Source of the DNA: Fibrobacter sp. UWB2
GTDB taxonomy: Bacteria; Fibrobacterota; Fibrobacteria; Fibrobacterales; Fibrobacteraceae
NCBI RefSeq assembly: GCF_002210425.1
Contig: NZ_MWQK01000005.1
Coordinates: forward strand, 310,001 to 374,000
Length of the DNA stretch: 64,000 bases
Reading direction: 5' to 3'
This document shows, in pieces, positions 1-8,445 of this stretch. Every line of letters begins with the position of its first letter. Within the stretch, counting starts at the first letter, position 1. The translations under genes were made by a program, and so were the position numbers. The notes under the pieces are model-generated. The model had not been told where the DNA came from. It was given only the letters and a program-made list of their open reading frames with translations, and did not search any database.

Positions 1-987
1 CGGGACATCAAAATAGTAGCAGAAGAACGGATGGATAAGCCACATCGAGGTGCTCTGGCGGCCGAGATACCAAATTCCCTTTTTCAGGAGTTTAATGTGG
101 TTCAGCAAGTCCATGCTCGCCACCGTCAAAACCGGGATAAAGAACACGTCAAAAATATCACCCACTTCATTTTGGCGCATCACAATGACCATGCACCAGA
201 CGGCGATATCCACAAGCGGATTCAAAAGCTTATGTTGTTTCAACGATCCATGCAGGCGGTCAAAAAGCCCGTTACGGGCAACGATAGCGCCCATCCAGAA
301 GCATGCCGCATACGGAGCAATCTGGCAGAAAAAGCGGAGATACATGTGGCTATTGCCAAGCACTCCAAGCGCAGTCACTGTTTTAAGCCCAGGGAAAATA
401 TGCGCAAACAAGAGCGACACAATCACGATGATAAACAAATTGATTCTTGCCGAATAGCGGTCAATAACAGCCCTGATAAGCGGAAAAGAAATCAAGGCAA
501 ACACATAACTTATCAGGAACCACCATTCCCTGTTGTACGTCGAAGTAAATCCAAAGAAGTTCGAAAGCAGTTCTCTGGGCGAAAAAATCGCAAAACGAGA
601 ATAAATAAAAGGATCACTGCAATACGGAACTTGAGAAGAGAAAAACAGAAAACCAATCGGGACGAAAATAAGAAAGACTTTCCAGTATGCAAAATAAAGT
701 CTCTTGAGGCGTCCCACAATATCGTACGGTTTTCCGTAGCTGCTCTTGTAAACGCCATACCCGCCAAAGAAGAAGAACATCGGGACGCAGATTTTGCCAA
801 AAATTCCTACGTAAAGCGTCGCCGGAGAATTAAACAATGTGAGCAAGCCCACAACGCCGCCACCAGGGATTCGATTCGGGAAAAACCAAAGATGATGCAG
901 GAGCATGCAGATAATGGCAATCCCCTTCATAATTTTGGTATCGTCAGGTGTTAAAAAATTATCGATTTCGTTTGGACTTTTTTGCAT
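1..987 (-). CDS. Acyltransferase family 3 membrane protein (3' end outside window)
   Basis: The reading frame is open from an ATG at 987 to the window edge, giving 329 codons without a stop; the C-terminus is missing. The N-terminus reads MQKSPNEIDNFLTPDDTKIM, followed by a hydrophobic series of membrane helices (IAIICMLLHHLWFFP, FGKICVPMFFFFGGYGVY, WWFLISYVFALISFPLI and others). The H-H-L-W in the first helix, the PMFFFFGGYGVY segment and a late SMWLIHPFFCYYF segment are typical of acyltransferase 3 (OafA/WecH-like) integral membrane enzymes, which transfer acyl groups to surface glycans or other acceptors. The substrate cannot be told from sequence. It is divergent from another member of the same family at 1105, with a 117-bp shared upstream region. 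The Shine-Dalgarno sequence is weak (AAAAGAA). Confidence 0.8.
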   Translation of the reverse strand, partial: MQKSPNEIDNFLTPDDTKIMKGIAIICMLLHHLWFFPNRIPGGGVVGLLTLFNSPATLYVGIFGKICVPMFFFFGGYGVYKSSYGKPYDIVGRLKRLYFAYWKVFLIFVPIGFLFFSSQVPYCSDPFIYSRFAIFSPRELLSNFFGFTSTYNREWWFLISYVFALISFPLIRAVIDRYSARINLFIIVIVSLLFAHIFPGLKTVTALGVLGNSHMYLRFFCQIAPYAACFWMGAIVARNGLFDRLHGSLKQHKLLNPLVDIAVWCMVIVMRQNEVGDIFDVFFIPVLTVASMDLLNHIKLLKKGIWYLGRQSTSMWLIHPFFCYYFDVP

Positions 988-1104
988 AATATTCTTTTGC
1001 GTAAATTGATTTAGAAATTATAGAAATCTTTCGGGCGATTGCCTTTTACATTGTTCCTATTTTATAAATTTTCATGCTAGGAATTATAAAGGAGAAGGAG
1101 CATT

Positions 1105-2217
1105 ATGCCCGAAATAAAGAGCCTGGCGGCCAAAAATCATTCCATTGAACTCGTAAGAATCATTGCGTGCTTGCTTGTCATCATGGCACATAGCCAGCTC
1201 AGCGTTGTCGAAGAAAACGCCATTGTCAGCGGAAGACTCGCATTTTCAACCATTATCGCAGACGATGTTCCGCTATTTTTATTGGTGACCGGGTTCTTTC
1301 TCTTTGGGCGCATCAAATCCGACGCCGACATTATCCCGACTTTTCCCTACAAGGCAAAATCATTTCTCTCACGCGTTTACATCCCGACCCTCGTCTATAT
1401 CCTAATTAGCATTTTCTATCGCCACTTCACAGAGACGCAATTGCCTACTTCAAGTCTCGATTGGGATTATTTATGGCGTTTTATTTTCAGGCTCGCGCCA
1501 GGTGACCATCTGTGGTACATTTGTACTTACATGTCCTTCATTTTCTTTTTCCCTATGCTAGCGTTTGTCTGTCAAGACAACCCACAAAAGAACAAATTAA
1601 GGCGCACTTTACTTGCCATCGCCATTGCAGGCGCTGTAGTTAGCGACATTCAGTATTTTTTCAAGATGAGTATGTTTGAGCTCGACAAATTCCTTTGGGG
1701 TTACTGCACCATATTCCTCATTCTCGGGTACGAACTTTCGCTATTCATCCGCAAGTTTGACGATCGACAGAAAAAGCTTTTAGCGATGGGAATCGCAATT
1801 TACTTACTTGGATTTTTGATAAAGTTTGGACTGCAGAATTATATGTTCAGCCATTACGGATATGTCGACAACAAATTCCGTTGGCTCCAAAGCTCGCTAT
1901 GTTTTGTGACAGCAACGGGAATGTTCATGACCGTGTATGCACTCGGCACATGGATTAAGCAAAACAGCATCATCGCACGCATCATCAATTACATCGGTTC
2001 CTGCACATTTGCAATTTATCTTTTCCATATGCTAGTCCTTAACAGCACCTGGAACTTCCGCGGAATGCTTTGGAGAAACTTTCATTACACAATGACGCTT
2101 CCGAACATCACAGCATATTACATTGTCAATTCACTAGCGGTATTTGGCATAACGCTAGCGATTGCGATTGTTTTTAAATACGTTGTCGAAAAGCCCGTTG
2201 CAAAACTATTTAAATAA
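1105..2217 (+). CDS. Acyltransferase family 3 membrane protein
   Basis: This 370-residue protein has about ten hydrophobic helices. It opens with the family-typical pattern IELVRIIACLLVIMAHSQ (conserved R and H in helix 1), then VPLFLLVTGFFLFG, DHLWYICTYMSFIFFFPML, and a late helix with FAIYLFHMLVL. These features fit the acyltransferase 3 family, inner-membrane enzymes that acylate polysaccharides or other surface molecules; the acceptor is unknown. The start is fixed by a strong Shine-Dalgarno sequence (GGAGAAGGAG) 5 bp before the ATG. The gene is divergent from the partial family member at 1-987, so the two may be alternative modifying enzymes from one locus. A hairpin follows the stop codon. 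Family assignment is firm, function is not. Confidence 0.85.
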   Translation: MPEIKSLAAKNHSIELVRIIACLLVIMAHSQLSVVEENAIVSGRLAFSTIIADDVPLFLLVTGFFLFGRIKSDADIIPTFPYKAKSFLSRVYIPTLVYILISIFYRHFTETQLPTSSLDWDYLWRFIFRLAPGDHLWYICTYMSFIFFFPMLAFVCQDNPQKNKLRRTLLAIAIAGAVVSDIQYFFKMSMFELDKFLWGYCTIFLILGYELSLFIRKFDDRQKKLLAMGIAIYLLGFLIKFGLQNYMFSHYGYVDNKFRWLQSSLCFVTATGMFMTVYALGTWIKQNSIIARIINYIGSCTFAIYLFHMLVLNSTWNFRGMLWRNFHYTMTLPNITAYYIVNSLAVFGITLAIAIVFKYVVEKPVAKLFK

Positions 2218-2221
2218 AGGA

Positions 2222-2247
2222 GATGCCCGTTCAGCGACGGGCATGAC
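2222..2247. repeat. REP-like hairpin (GATGCCCG type) between convergent genes
   Basis: GATGCCCGT and ACGGGCAT flank a short TCAGCG loop and are followed by GACAGG. The same design (GATGCCCGC...GCGGGCATGAC) recurs at 19551, 39443 and, as a variant, 47362. It sits just after the + strand acyltransferase stop and before the convergent M18 gene end, so it could also act as a structured 3' end for both transcripts, although no T-run follows. Confidence 0.7.
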
Positions 2248-2268
2248 AGGCTTCGGCAAGCAAGACTA

Positions 2269-3615
2269 CTAGCAATACAAAGCTTCTACAAGCTTAATCA
2301 TGTCTTCGTGGTCGCTTGCGGCCATCATCTCGCGGATGCTGTGCATGCTGAGCATGGGCTCGCCGATATCGACCGTCGGGATTCCGAGATTTGCAGAAAC
2401 CGTCGGACCGACCGTCGAGCCGCAAGGCATGTCGTTTCGCATAATGAAAACTTGAAGTGGAATTCCCGCTTTTTCACAAAGCAAACGGAGCTGAGCAGAG
2501 CTCATCAGGTCACTCGCGTAACGCTTTTGTGAGTTTGTCTTGAGTACAATGCCCTTGCCCAACAGCGGAGCGTGATTCGGCTCGTGCTTTTCCGTGTGGT
2601 TCGGATGCTCGGCATGCGCCATGTCGATAGAGAGCGCGATGGACTCTGCAAGGTACGAAGTAAGAGGTCGGGCATGTCCCTTTGATGTAAAGGTTTCATG
2701 GATCCTATCGGGGCTTTGCCCCTCCAGGATGACATCCCTAACATTGTCATTCTGGAGCGAAGCGATAGAATCCAACACACTTTTCAAGAAGTTACCGGCA
2801 GCTCCTTCGCGCGTGTTGGAACCGACTTCTTCGTTGTTAAAGAAACACGCAACAAGGCAATCGTTTTCAGCGGATGTCGCAGACACCATCGCTTCGGCAA
2901 TGGCATGGCAGCTGCTCAAATTATCGAGCCTTCCAGAATAAATCCATTCGTCGTTAAAGCCGCCGCGATTTGCGGGCTGGGCATCAAATAGCTGCACGTC
3001 AAAATCAATCAATCGAGCGCCTTCCGGGAGTTCCTTTTCAAGCGCCTTCACAAACAAGTTCTTGCGGTTTTCAGAAGCACTACTGCCCGAGGCACCCGTC
3101 CACAACGCATTGAAATCTACCTGCGGATTCACCTTGAGGCCGTCCTGATTCACACCACGGTTCAGGTGGACCGCCAACTGCGGAATCCTGAAAAGTTTAT
3201 CACCGCGGAACAGTTTCGTCTTGAGCGTATTCGACTTGTCCGCCGAATCTACATACGCAAGCATCCCCGCATAGCCAAGGTCGCGATCAAGCCAGCTCGT
3301 GTAAAGCGGAGAACCGTAAACCTCCGTATGGAGCGTGCACACACCCGCATTCACGCCATCTGGATTCGGGGAAATCTTGAGCGTCGGGAAGTCCGTATGC
3401 GCAAGCGCAATCCTGAACTTCGACGTGTCACACCACTGTTTTGGCGTACGGAACGCAATGACCGAACCTTCGCGGCACACGAAATAGGCTTTTGCGGGTT
3501 CAAAATTTGCTGCGAGCCCGATTTCTGCAAAAGAATTTGCCTTAAAAAACGACTTCAAAGCGTCTACGGTATGGTACGGCGTTACAGCAGTATTCAAAAA
3601 ATCAAAAAATTCCAT
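2269..3615 (-). CDS. apeB: M18 family aminopeptidase (aspartyl aminopeptidase type)
   Basis: M18 enzymes are cytoplasmic di-zinc aminopeptidases that release N-terminal, often acidic, residues. All the expected ligands are visible: H in IALAHTDFP, D in SGRLDNLS, EE in FFNNEEVGS, D in ALSIDMAHA and H in LSMHSIREM. The long frame could begin at 3645, but an AGGAA sequence lies 5 bp before the ATG at 3615 and the protein then starts MEFFDFLNTAVTPYHTVD, as in the family; this gives 448 residues, slightly longer than usual. The excess lies between the EE and SID motifs, where the residues LDSIASLQNDN and DVILEGQSPDR are encoded by a repeat element (2699-2774). The gene is divergent from the MCE gene with 66 bp between starts. 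Confidence 0.9.
   Translation of the reverse strand: MEFFDFLNTAVTPYHTVDALKSFFKANSFAEIGLAANFEPAKAYFVCREGSVIAFRTPKQWCDTSKFRIALAHTDFPTLKISPNPDGVNAGVCTLHTEVYGSPLYTSWLDRDLGYAGMLAYVDSADKSNTLKTKLFRGDKLFRIPQLAVHLNRGVNQDGLKVNPQVDFNALWTGASGSSASENRKNLFVKALEKELPEGARLIDFDVQLFDAQPANRGGFNDEWIYSGRLDNLSSCHAIAEAMVSATSAENDCLVACFFNNEEVGSNTREGAAGNFLKSVLDSIASLQNDNVRDVILEGQSPDRIHETFTSKGHARPLTSYLAESIALSIDMAHAEHPNHTEKHEPNHAPLLGKGIVLKTNSQKRYASDLMSSAQLRLLCEKAGIPLQVFIMRNDMPCGSTVGPTVSANLGIPTVDIGEPMLSMHSIREMMAASDHEDMIKLVEALYC
2699..2774 (-). repeat. REP-like inverted repeat read in frame inside the M18 gene
   Basis: The stretch begins TGGATCCTATCG and ends CGATAGAATCCA, which are inverted copies of each other. The inner parts (GGGGCTTTGCCCC, CCAGGATGACAT, ATTGTCATTCTGG) match the intergenic repeat at 19585-19636, which reads GGATCC, then CTATCGCTACGCTCCAGG, then AGGATGACAC. 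Read on the minus strand it adds about 25 codons in frame without a stop. It lies between two conserved M18 motifs, in a region that is shorter in familiar M18 proteins, so it looks like an insertion tolerated as a surface loop. Confidence 0.75.
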
Positions 3616-3681
3616 ATTTCCTCGAAAAAAATCAATTAAATTCAATTTGACAATATAATCTATTTATATTTCACGAAAGCA

Positions 3682-4692
3682 ATGGTATTTCAAAAGATAA
3701 AACAGATCAACTGGATGGAAATGTCCGGCCTCCTGGTCGGCGTTGTCAGTACTGTTGCCGTCATGATTTTTTCGCTAGTGCTTTACCACTACCTTTACGA
3801 CAAGAACGTCGGTGTCATCAAGGATGAATACAAGCTTTACAGTACATTCGACAAGGCGCTGGGCCTTAAAAAAGGAACGAGTGTACAAATTAGCGGCGTC
3901 GATGTCGGTCGTGTAACCAACGTTTCTATCAAAAAAGATGCAGCGGGGGCCATATCCGATAGCGTGCTCATGGAATTCTCCATCGAGAAGAAATACCAAA
4001 ACCTCATTACCGACAGTGCAAAAGCTTACGCCATCCGCGACCAGAACCTGATTTCGGCCCGAGTCATCAATATCGACATTAAGAAAAATAAAGGCCACGT
4101 ACTTGAAGACAAAGGCATCTTATCGGCAGGCAAGGCTCAAGATATTGAAACCGTCATTCAAGCCGCAAACGATCTTTTGGCCCGCGTCAACCGACTTGTG
4201 GACGCCGCCGACGAACTCGTAGCCATGGCTCTTGACACAGGCACGACCATGGGCGCACTGTTTGGATCTCGCGCTCTTTACGACAACTTGAACCGCCAGC
4301 TTTACCGACTTGACGACATCACCTTACTCGGTAAGAACGTGCTGAAGAAGACTTCCTTCTTGCTCGACACAATGAATACCGGCGTTCCGACGCTCCTTAG
4401 CCGCGCAAACGAAGTCACAAACAACGTAGGCAACTTGCTCGACGACTTCAAGCCGCTACCGAGCCAGGTCACATCACTTTTAAATTCCATGGATTCTACC
4501 GTCGGACGTGTAGACCACCTCGTCACAGACTTCGGTACGGTCACAACCGGACTGCAAGACTTTATGAACACGACGGAATCCACATTGCAGAGTGCAGACG
4601 ACCTAATGAACGGCATGTCCAAGATGTGGCTTTTGAAAGGCAATGTTCCTAGGCATGATTCTGTGCCCTTTGTCGTGGAGACGCTATGGTAA
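3682..4692 (+). CDS. MCE/MlaD domain protein, single-pass membrane anchored
   Basis: MlaD-type proteins form the periplasmic lipid-binding ring of ABC lipid transporters such as Mla. This 336-residue protein has one N-terminal membrane helix (about residues 15-38, MSGLLVGVVSTVAVMIFSLV). It is followed by the MCE domain (about 42-125), with the typical LYSTFDKALGLKKGTSVQIS and VDVGRVTNVSI pattern, and then a long helical, coiled-coil-prone C-terminal part (about 135-310). The usual partners (permease MlaE, ATPase MlaF) are not next to it; the downstream neighbour is a secreted helical-repeat protein overlapping by 7 bp, which implies coupled expression. The TM-MCE-helical arrangement is also seen in bridge-type MCE proteins. 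The transported lipid is unknown. Confidence 0.8.
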   Translation: MVFQKIKQINWMEMSGLLVGVVSTVAVMIFSLVLYHYLYDKNVGVIKDEYKLYSTFDKALGLKKGTSVQISGVDVGRVTNVSIKKDAAGAISDSVLMEFSIEKKYQNLITDSAKAYAIRDQNLISARVINIDIKKNKGHVLEDKGILSAGKAQDIETVIQAANDLLARVNRLVDAADELVAMALDTGTTMGALFGSRALYDNLNRQLYRLDDITLLGKNVLKKTSFLLDTMNTGVPTLLSRANEVTNNVGNLLDDFKPLPSQVTSLLNSMDSTVGRVDHLVTDFGTVTTGLQDFMNTTESTLQSADDLMNGMSKMWLLKGNVPRHDSVPFVVETLW

Positions 4693-5462
4693 CGAAGGCT
4701 TTGAAAATCGCCCTTTGCGTAGCGCTTAGCGGAGTCACCGCATTCGCCACGGAATCCGGGAAGCTTGCCGGACGTGCGCAGAAGTCCATCAAGGCAGGGA
4801 ATTTTGCCAAGGGCTATTCGCAACTCGAACGCGCTCTTATTGCAAGCCGCAAGGAAGCGGACAGACGTTCTGAAGGCCGCATTATCATCGCCATGGGTCA
4901 AGTCCGCACAATGAGTCTGGACTATAGCATGGCCGATTCGCTCCTGAATTACGTCCAGAACGAAGGCATGGACCGTTCGACGAGAATAATGCTCGTCAAG
5001 GCCAAAATGGCTCTGAAAAATGCGACCGAAAAATACTCGGACGCTGTATCACTTTGTGAAAACGTCAAGGAAGACGAACTCAACGGAATTGACGACAACC
5101 TGCAGGGAGCTTTCTATTCGGAATGCGCCATCGCTTACGCAGGCGCCCACAACGACGAGAAAGCCAAACAGGCCCTCAAGATGGTCGGCAAGTGCACCGA
5201 CGATGACACAGGAATTTACTACTGGACGGACGCCCGTCTAACAGACCTGCAAGAGTCTGGCGATGCCGATGCCATTTACCGCAAGGCCGAAGCAAAATCC
5301 GTCGAAGCCAACACTCCCTACACGACCGCAAACATCCTTTATTACCGCGGAAAGTTCCTGAGCAAATCCAACCCGTCTGAAGCACGCAAGCTTTTCGACC
5401 GTTGCAAAACAGCCTTCGAACTGATGGGACTTGAGAAAAATTCCGCACGCTGCGGGAAATAA
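4686..5462 (+). CDS. Secreted helical-repeat (TPR-like) protein, function unknown
   Basis: The gene overlaps the end of the MCE gene by 7 bp, so translation is probably coupled. The 258-residue product starts with a cleavable-looking signal peptide (MVTKALKIALCVALSGVTAFA, cut near residue 21). The rest is alpha-helical with repeated A-rich helices (AQKSIKAGNFAKGYSQLERAL, YSDAVSLCENV, FYSECAIAYAGAHNDEKAKQAL) that resemble tetratricopeptide repeats without a clean consensus. Location is probably the periplasm. The tight link suggests that it helps the MCE protein, but nothing in the sequence shows how. Its stop lies 1 bp from the stop of the convergent gene at 5464. Confidence 0.65.
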   Translation: MVTKALKIALCVALSGVTAFATESGKLAGRAQKSIKAGNFAKGYSQLERALIASRKEADRRSEGRIIIAMGQVRTMSLDYSMADSLLNYVQNEGMDRSTRIMLVKAKMALKNATEKYSDAVSLCENVKEDELNGIDDNLQGAFYSECAIAYAGAHNDEKAKQALKMVGKCTDDDTGIYYWTDARLTDLQESGDADAIYRKAEAKSVEANTPYTTANILYYRGKFLSKSNPSEARKLFDRCKTAFELMGLEKNSARCGK

Positions 5463-5463
5463 T

Positions 5464-6303
5464 TTATTTCTTTTCTAAAGAATCCGCGACACTTACTTTA
5501 GCCGTATCCGCGGCGGAAGAATCTGCGGCAGGTTCTTCGACCTTTTTCATGGCCAGGAGACGGTTGTAAACGACAACCGGCGGGATGCGGCCATCAAGCA
5601 TGCCATCGACAAGGTATTTGACCTTCTGGTAATTTTCGTCCTTGTCGTAGTCGTTAATCAAGCCCTTGTAACCGAGAAGCTTGAGAATCTTCACATAAAA
5701 GCTTGCACGGAACTTCTTGAAACGCGGTTGCATCACGTCGTTCAAGATAGTTTCAAGCGCAGTCTCGGTCTGCATAGAGTCAAGTTCAAAGCTGCGGTAA
5801 ATCGTGCGAATGTGATCGGGAATCGTTGTATCTGGGCTATCGAAATACTTGCGCATCACGTTCGCGGCTTCGGTCCTGTTGGGGTACGGACCACGAGCGA
5901 GACGGAGTGCAAAGTAAAGCGAAAGGCGCCAGTTTTCAGGATAAACGCGAGTCGCACGGCGGAGTACCGAGAAGTCCGAAGTATCGGGAGCATCTACGGG
6001 CGTCACGCCACCGACAAAATAATACGGCGTGTAGAATAGCGAATCCAGGCTCGTCGAAAGTTCAGCGACATGGCCGAGATACGCATATTCCCTGCCGGTG
6101 AGGTAGCTTTCACCGAGTTCGGTGAGGCCCTTGATCCAGAAGAGCCCCGCTACCGAAGCGTCATGCCCTGCAGCTACATAGCGAACAGACGAAGCCTTCG
6201 GCAAGAAGGATTCGTCAAAGTTCGTGCCAGGCAACGGCTTGGCGTAATGGAACGCAAGCGCGATGATGGCAATAGCAGTTATAATAGCCGCAAGGAAACG
6301 CAT
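5464..6303 (-). CDS. Membrane-anchored or secreted helical protein, unknown function
   Basis: I do not recognise this family with certainty. The 279-residue product begins with one hydrophobic helix (RFLAAIITAIAIIALAFHYA) that may be an anchor or signal. The body is helical and shows a TPR-like architecture: ASVAGLFWIKGLTELGESYL, a stretch SVLRRATRVYPENWRLSLYFALRLA, and PDHIRTIYRSFEL. The C-terminus is an Ala/Asp/Ser-rich tail (EEPAADSSAADTAKVSVAD). It is the last gene of the ispA-dxs-methyltransferase-pyrF run, 7 bp after pyrF, so it is probably cotranscribed. No Shine-Dalgarno sequence is obvious, so the exact start is less secure. Confidence 0.6.
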   Translation of the reverse strand: MRFLAAIITAIAIIALAFHYAKPLPGTNFDESFLPKASSVRYVAAGHDASVAGLFWIKGLTELGESYLTGREYAYLGHVAELSTSLDSLFYTPYYFVGGVTPVDAPDTSDFSVLRRATRVYPENWRLSLYFALRLARGPYPNRTEAANVMRKYFDSPDTTIPDHIRTIYRSFELDSMQTETALETILNDVMQPRFKKFRASFYVKILKLLGYKGLINDYDKDENYQKVKYLVDGMLDGRIPPVVVYNRLLAMKKVEEPAADSSAADTAKVSVADSLEKK

Positions 6304-6310
6304 AAGTTAA

Positions 6311-7198
6311 TTAAAGCTGGCAAGCCTCTGCGAGTTTTTCGAGTGCATCGACGCAATCGTTCGCATAGTTTGCCGGCGTGTCGTTACGCTGCCAAGCAAA
6401 GTTCAGGCCACTGCTCGAGTTGAGCACATGGAACTTGCGCTTGCCGCCACCGTTTGCGATAGCGTTGAGCACGGTCTTTGCATCGCCGCCCTGGCCGCCC
6501 GGCACGCCCGGAATGGACACGCCTGGAATGAGGAACGGGATTTCGTGTTTGTGAGCAACGGTGTAAGCCGTAATCTTCTCAAGTTCTTCCGGGTGGGTTG
6601 CACCGACAACGGCACCAAGGTATCCCTTGTCAGCATCCCATTCCATAATCTTGTCCGCTACGGAATAGAACGCTTCGGCAACGTCGCGCGGATCGTCACT
6701 GCGAGTAACAGGCAAATCCTGGAAATCGTGAGCGCCCTTGTTGCTTGTGCGGAGGAGCACGTAGGCACCGTTTTCGCTATCTTCGCGAATGAACGGACCG
6801 ACGGAATCGGCACCCATCCACGGAGAGACGGTCACGGCGTCTGCACGGTAAACATCGTAAGCAGCGTTGGCGTAGGCGGCACTGGACTTGCCAATGTCAC
6901 CGCGCTTTGCATCCAAGATAACCGGAATGCCGGCGCTTCTGTAATCAGCAATGAGCTGCTGCAAAACGAGCATCGACTGCACGCTCACGCATTCGTAATA
7001 AGCGCTGTTCGGCTTTACGACAGCCGGCTGCACGTTACGCTTGAGGCAGCATTCCAAGATGTCGGAATAGAAGCGCTTGATGCGGTCTTCGGGAGTGCCT
7101 TCGAGCGGAATGAGCTTGAGCACAGGGTCCATGCCCATGCACACCGGGTTACCGCACTTTGCAATACGCTGTTCAAGGCGATCGTAAAAGCACGTCAT
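6311..7198 (-). CDS. pyrF: Orotidine 5'-phosphate decarboxylase (long, type 2)
   Basis: This enzyme performs the last step of UMP synthesis, decarboxylating OMP. The 295-residue length fits the longer PyrF subfamily rather than the roughly 230-residue E. coli type. The hallmark motif DAKRGDIG (about residues 93-100) carries the catalytic Lys and Asp; N-terminal CMGMDP, KPNSAYYE and C-terminal FLIPGVSIPGVPGGQGGDA are the expected substrate and phosphate-binding segments. The start codon overlaps the stop of the upstream RNA methyltransferase gene by 1 bp (TAATG), and an unknown gene follows 7 bp after its stop, so it belongs to the minus-strand operon starting at ispA. Confidence 0.95.
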   Translation of the reverse strand: MTCFYDRLEQRIAKCGNPVCMGMDPVLKLIPLEGTPEDRIKRFYSDILECCLKRNVQPAVVKPNSAYYECVSVQSMLVLQQLIADYRSAGIPVILDAKRGDIGKSSAAYANAAYDVYRADAVTVSPWMGADSVGPFIREDSENGAYVLLRTSNKGAHDFQDLPVTRSDDPRDVAEAFYSVADKIMEWDADKGYLGAVVGATHPEELEKITAYTVAHKHEIPFLIPGVSIPGVPGGQGGDAKTVLNAIANGGGKRKFHVLNSSSGLNFAWQRNDTPANYANDCVDALEKLAEACQL

Positions 7199-8445
7199 TA
7201 CTTCAATTCCTCCTGAATCTGAGCGGCTTCGTAAGAGAGAATGCCGTGTGCGACAGCCACATTCAGAGATTCAAGTTCACTGCTCATCGGGATCTTCACC
7301 GTTTCGTCGGCAAGTTCGATGAAGTACGGGTTCGTGCCAGCACCTTCGTTACCCACGAGGAAAGCCATCTTGCGGAGCTTGTGAGCCGGGATTTCGCGGA
7401 GGGACTGCTTAGCATGCAAATCCGTTGCGATGATGGTATAGCCCTTGCTACGGAGGAAGTTAATCTGGTCCACGAGATCCACGTCGAATTCAAACGGAAC
7501 GCGGAGGAACGTGCCCGAGGAACCACGAACGACCTTCGGGTTGAACGGGCTCACGGTACCACGACCGAGAATCATGCCCGAAGAATTGAAACCGAGGCTC
7601 GTGCGGAAAAGCGTGCCGAGGTTACCCGGATCCTGCACGGCGTCCACAAGCGTAAGCACGCTGCGGCTTGTTTCGTAGACCGGCTTCTTACTTGCGATGT
7701 TGCAGTAAGCAATGATGCCCTGCGTCGTCATCGTCGAAGAGAGGCGCTTCATCTGGTCTTCGGTAAGAGTGTGGAGCGTAATTTCAGCTTCGTTAATAGC
7801 TTCGATGAGTTCTTCGTTTTCAAAGCCTTCAACAACGTAAACAGAAATCACGAGTTCGCGGTGGTGCTTCACGAGTTCTTCGACAACGTGAACGCCTTCG
7901 CCAAGGAACTTGCCTTCGCGTTCGCGACCCTTTTCAGTCGTGCAAGCGATGAGGCGCTTGAACCACGGCGGTGTAGAGCCTGCATCTTCAACGGCTTCAA
8001 TCTGGGCGGCACGTGCTTCGAGTGCGGCTTCGTCCAAGTTCTCGTCAACGGCTTCCTTCTGTTCCGGACGCTGACGGTAGACCGGGGCGTTCATGGCACC
8101 GCGCGGTCCGCGGTTAAACGGCTTGTCGCCAAAGCGGCGCGGACGGCGGTCACGGTCAAAACGGCCACCACCACGGCGTTCTTCACGGTTGAACGGACGG
8201 CCTTCGCGGTTTTCATCGCGGTTGTCGCGGTCGAAACGGCGTTCACCACGGTCAAAGCGGCGGTCGCCGCGGTCGCGGTCAAAACGACGGTCGCCACGAT
8301 CCCCACGGAACGAGGGCTTGTCGCCAAAGGAACCGCGTTCGTCGTCGTTACGGCGAGGGCGGCGTTCAGGAGCTTCACTGACTCCGAATTTACGATCCAG
8401 CGTGATTCTTACAGTACGCTTCGGTTTGTTTTCTTCTTCACTCAT
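7198..8445 (-). CDS. TrmH/SpoU-family RNA 2'-O-methyltransferase with Arg-rich N-terminal tail
   Basis: The C-terminal half (about residues 150-415) is a SpoU/TrmH methyltransferase: a substrate-binding domain, then the knotted catalytic domain with LTLVDAVQDPGNLGTLFRTS (motif 1), FLVGNEGAG (motif 2) and IPMSSELESLNVAVAHGIL (motif 3), which bind S-adenosylmethionine. These enzymes methylate ribose in rRNA or tRNA; the target here is unknown. The first 120 residues are unusual: a low-complexity tail of repeated R-F-D-R-D-R-G-D units with RGG-like patches, likely disordered and RNA-binding. The gene overlaps dxs by 4 bp (ATGA) and pyrF by 1 bp. The matching large open frame on the other strand is a shadow of this biased codon use. 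Confidence 0.88.
   Translation of the reverse strand: MSEEENKPKRTVRITLDRKFGVSEAPERRPRRNDDERGSFGDKPSFRGDRGDRRFDRDRGDRRFDRGERRFDRDNRDENREGRPFNREERRGGGRFDRDRRPRRFGDKPFNRGPRGAMNAPVYRQRPEQKEAVDENLDEAALEARAAQIEAVEDAGSTPPWFKRLIACTTEKGREREGKFLGEGVHVVEELVKHHRELVISVYVVEGFENEELIEAINEAEITLHTLTEDQMKRLSSTMTTQGIIAYCNIASKKPVYETSRSVLTLVDAVQDPGNLGTLFRTSLGFNSSGMILGRGTVSPFNPKVVRGSSGTFLRVPFEFDVDLVDQINFLRSKGYTIIATDLHAKQSLREIPAHKLRKMAFLVGNEGAGTNPYFIELADETVKIPMSSELESLNVAVAHGILSYEAAQIQEELK

Noticed and set aside
31-954. 307-codon + strand frame at the left edge
   Set aside because: The minus strand encodes an acyltransferase with a clear start at 987 and membrane helices; the + frame is a shadow.
3645-3682. Standard -35/-10 promoter (TTGACA...TATATT) for the MCE gene
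   Set aside because: The two elements are only 12 bp apart, so they cannot work as one sigma-70 promoter.
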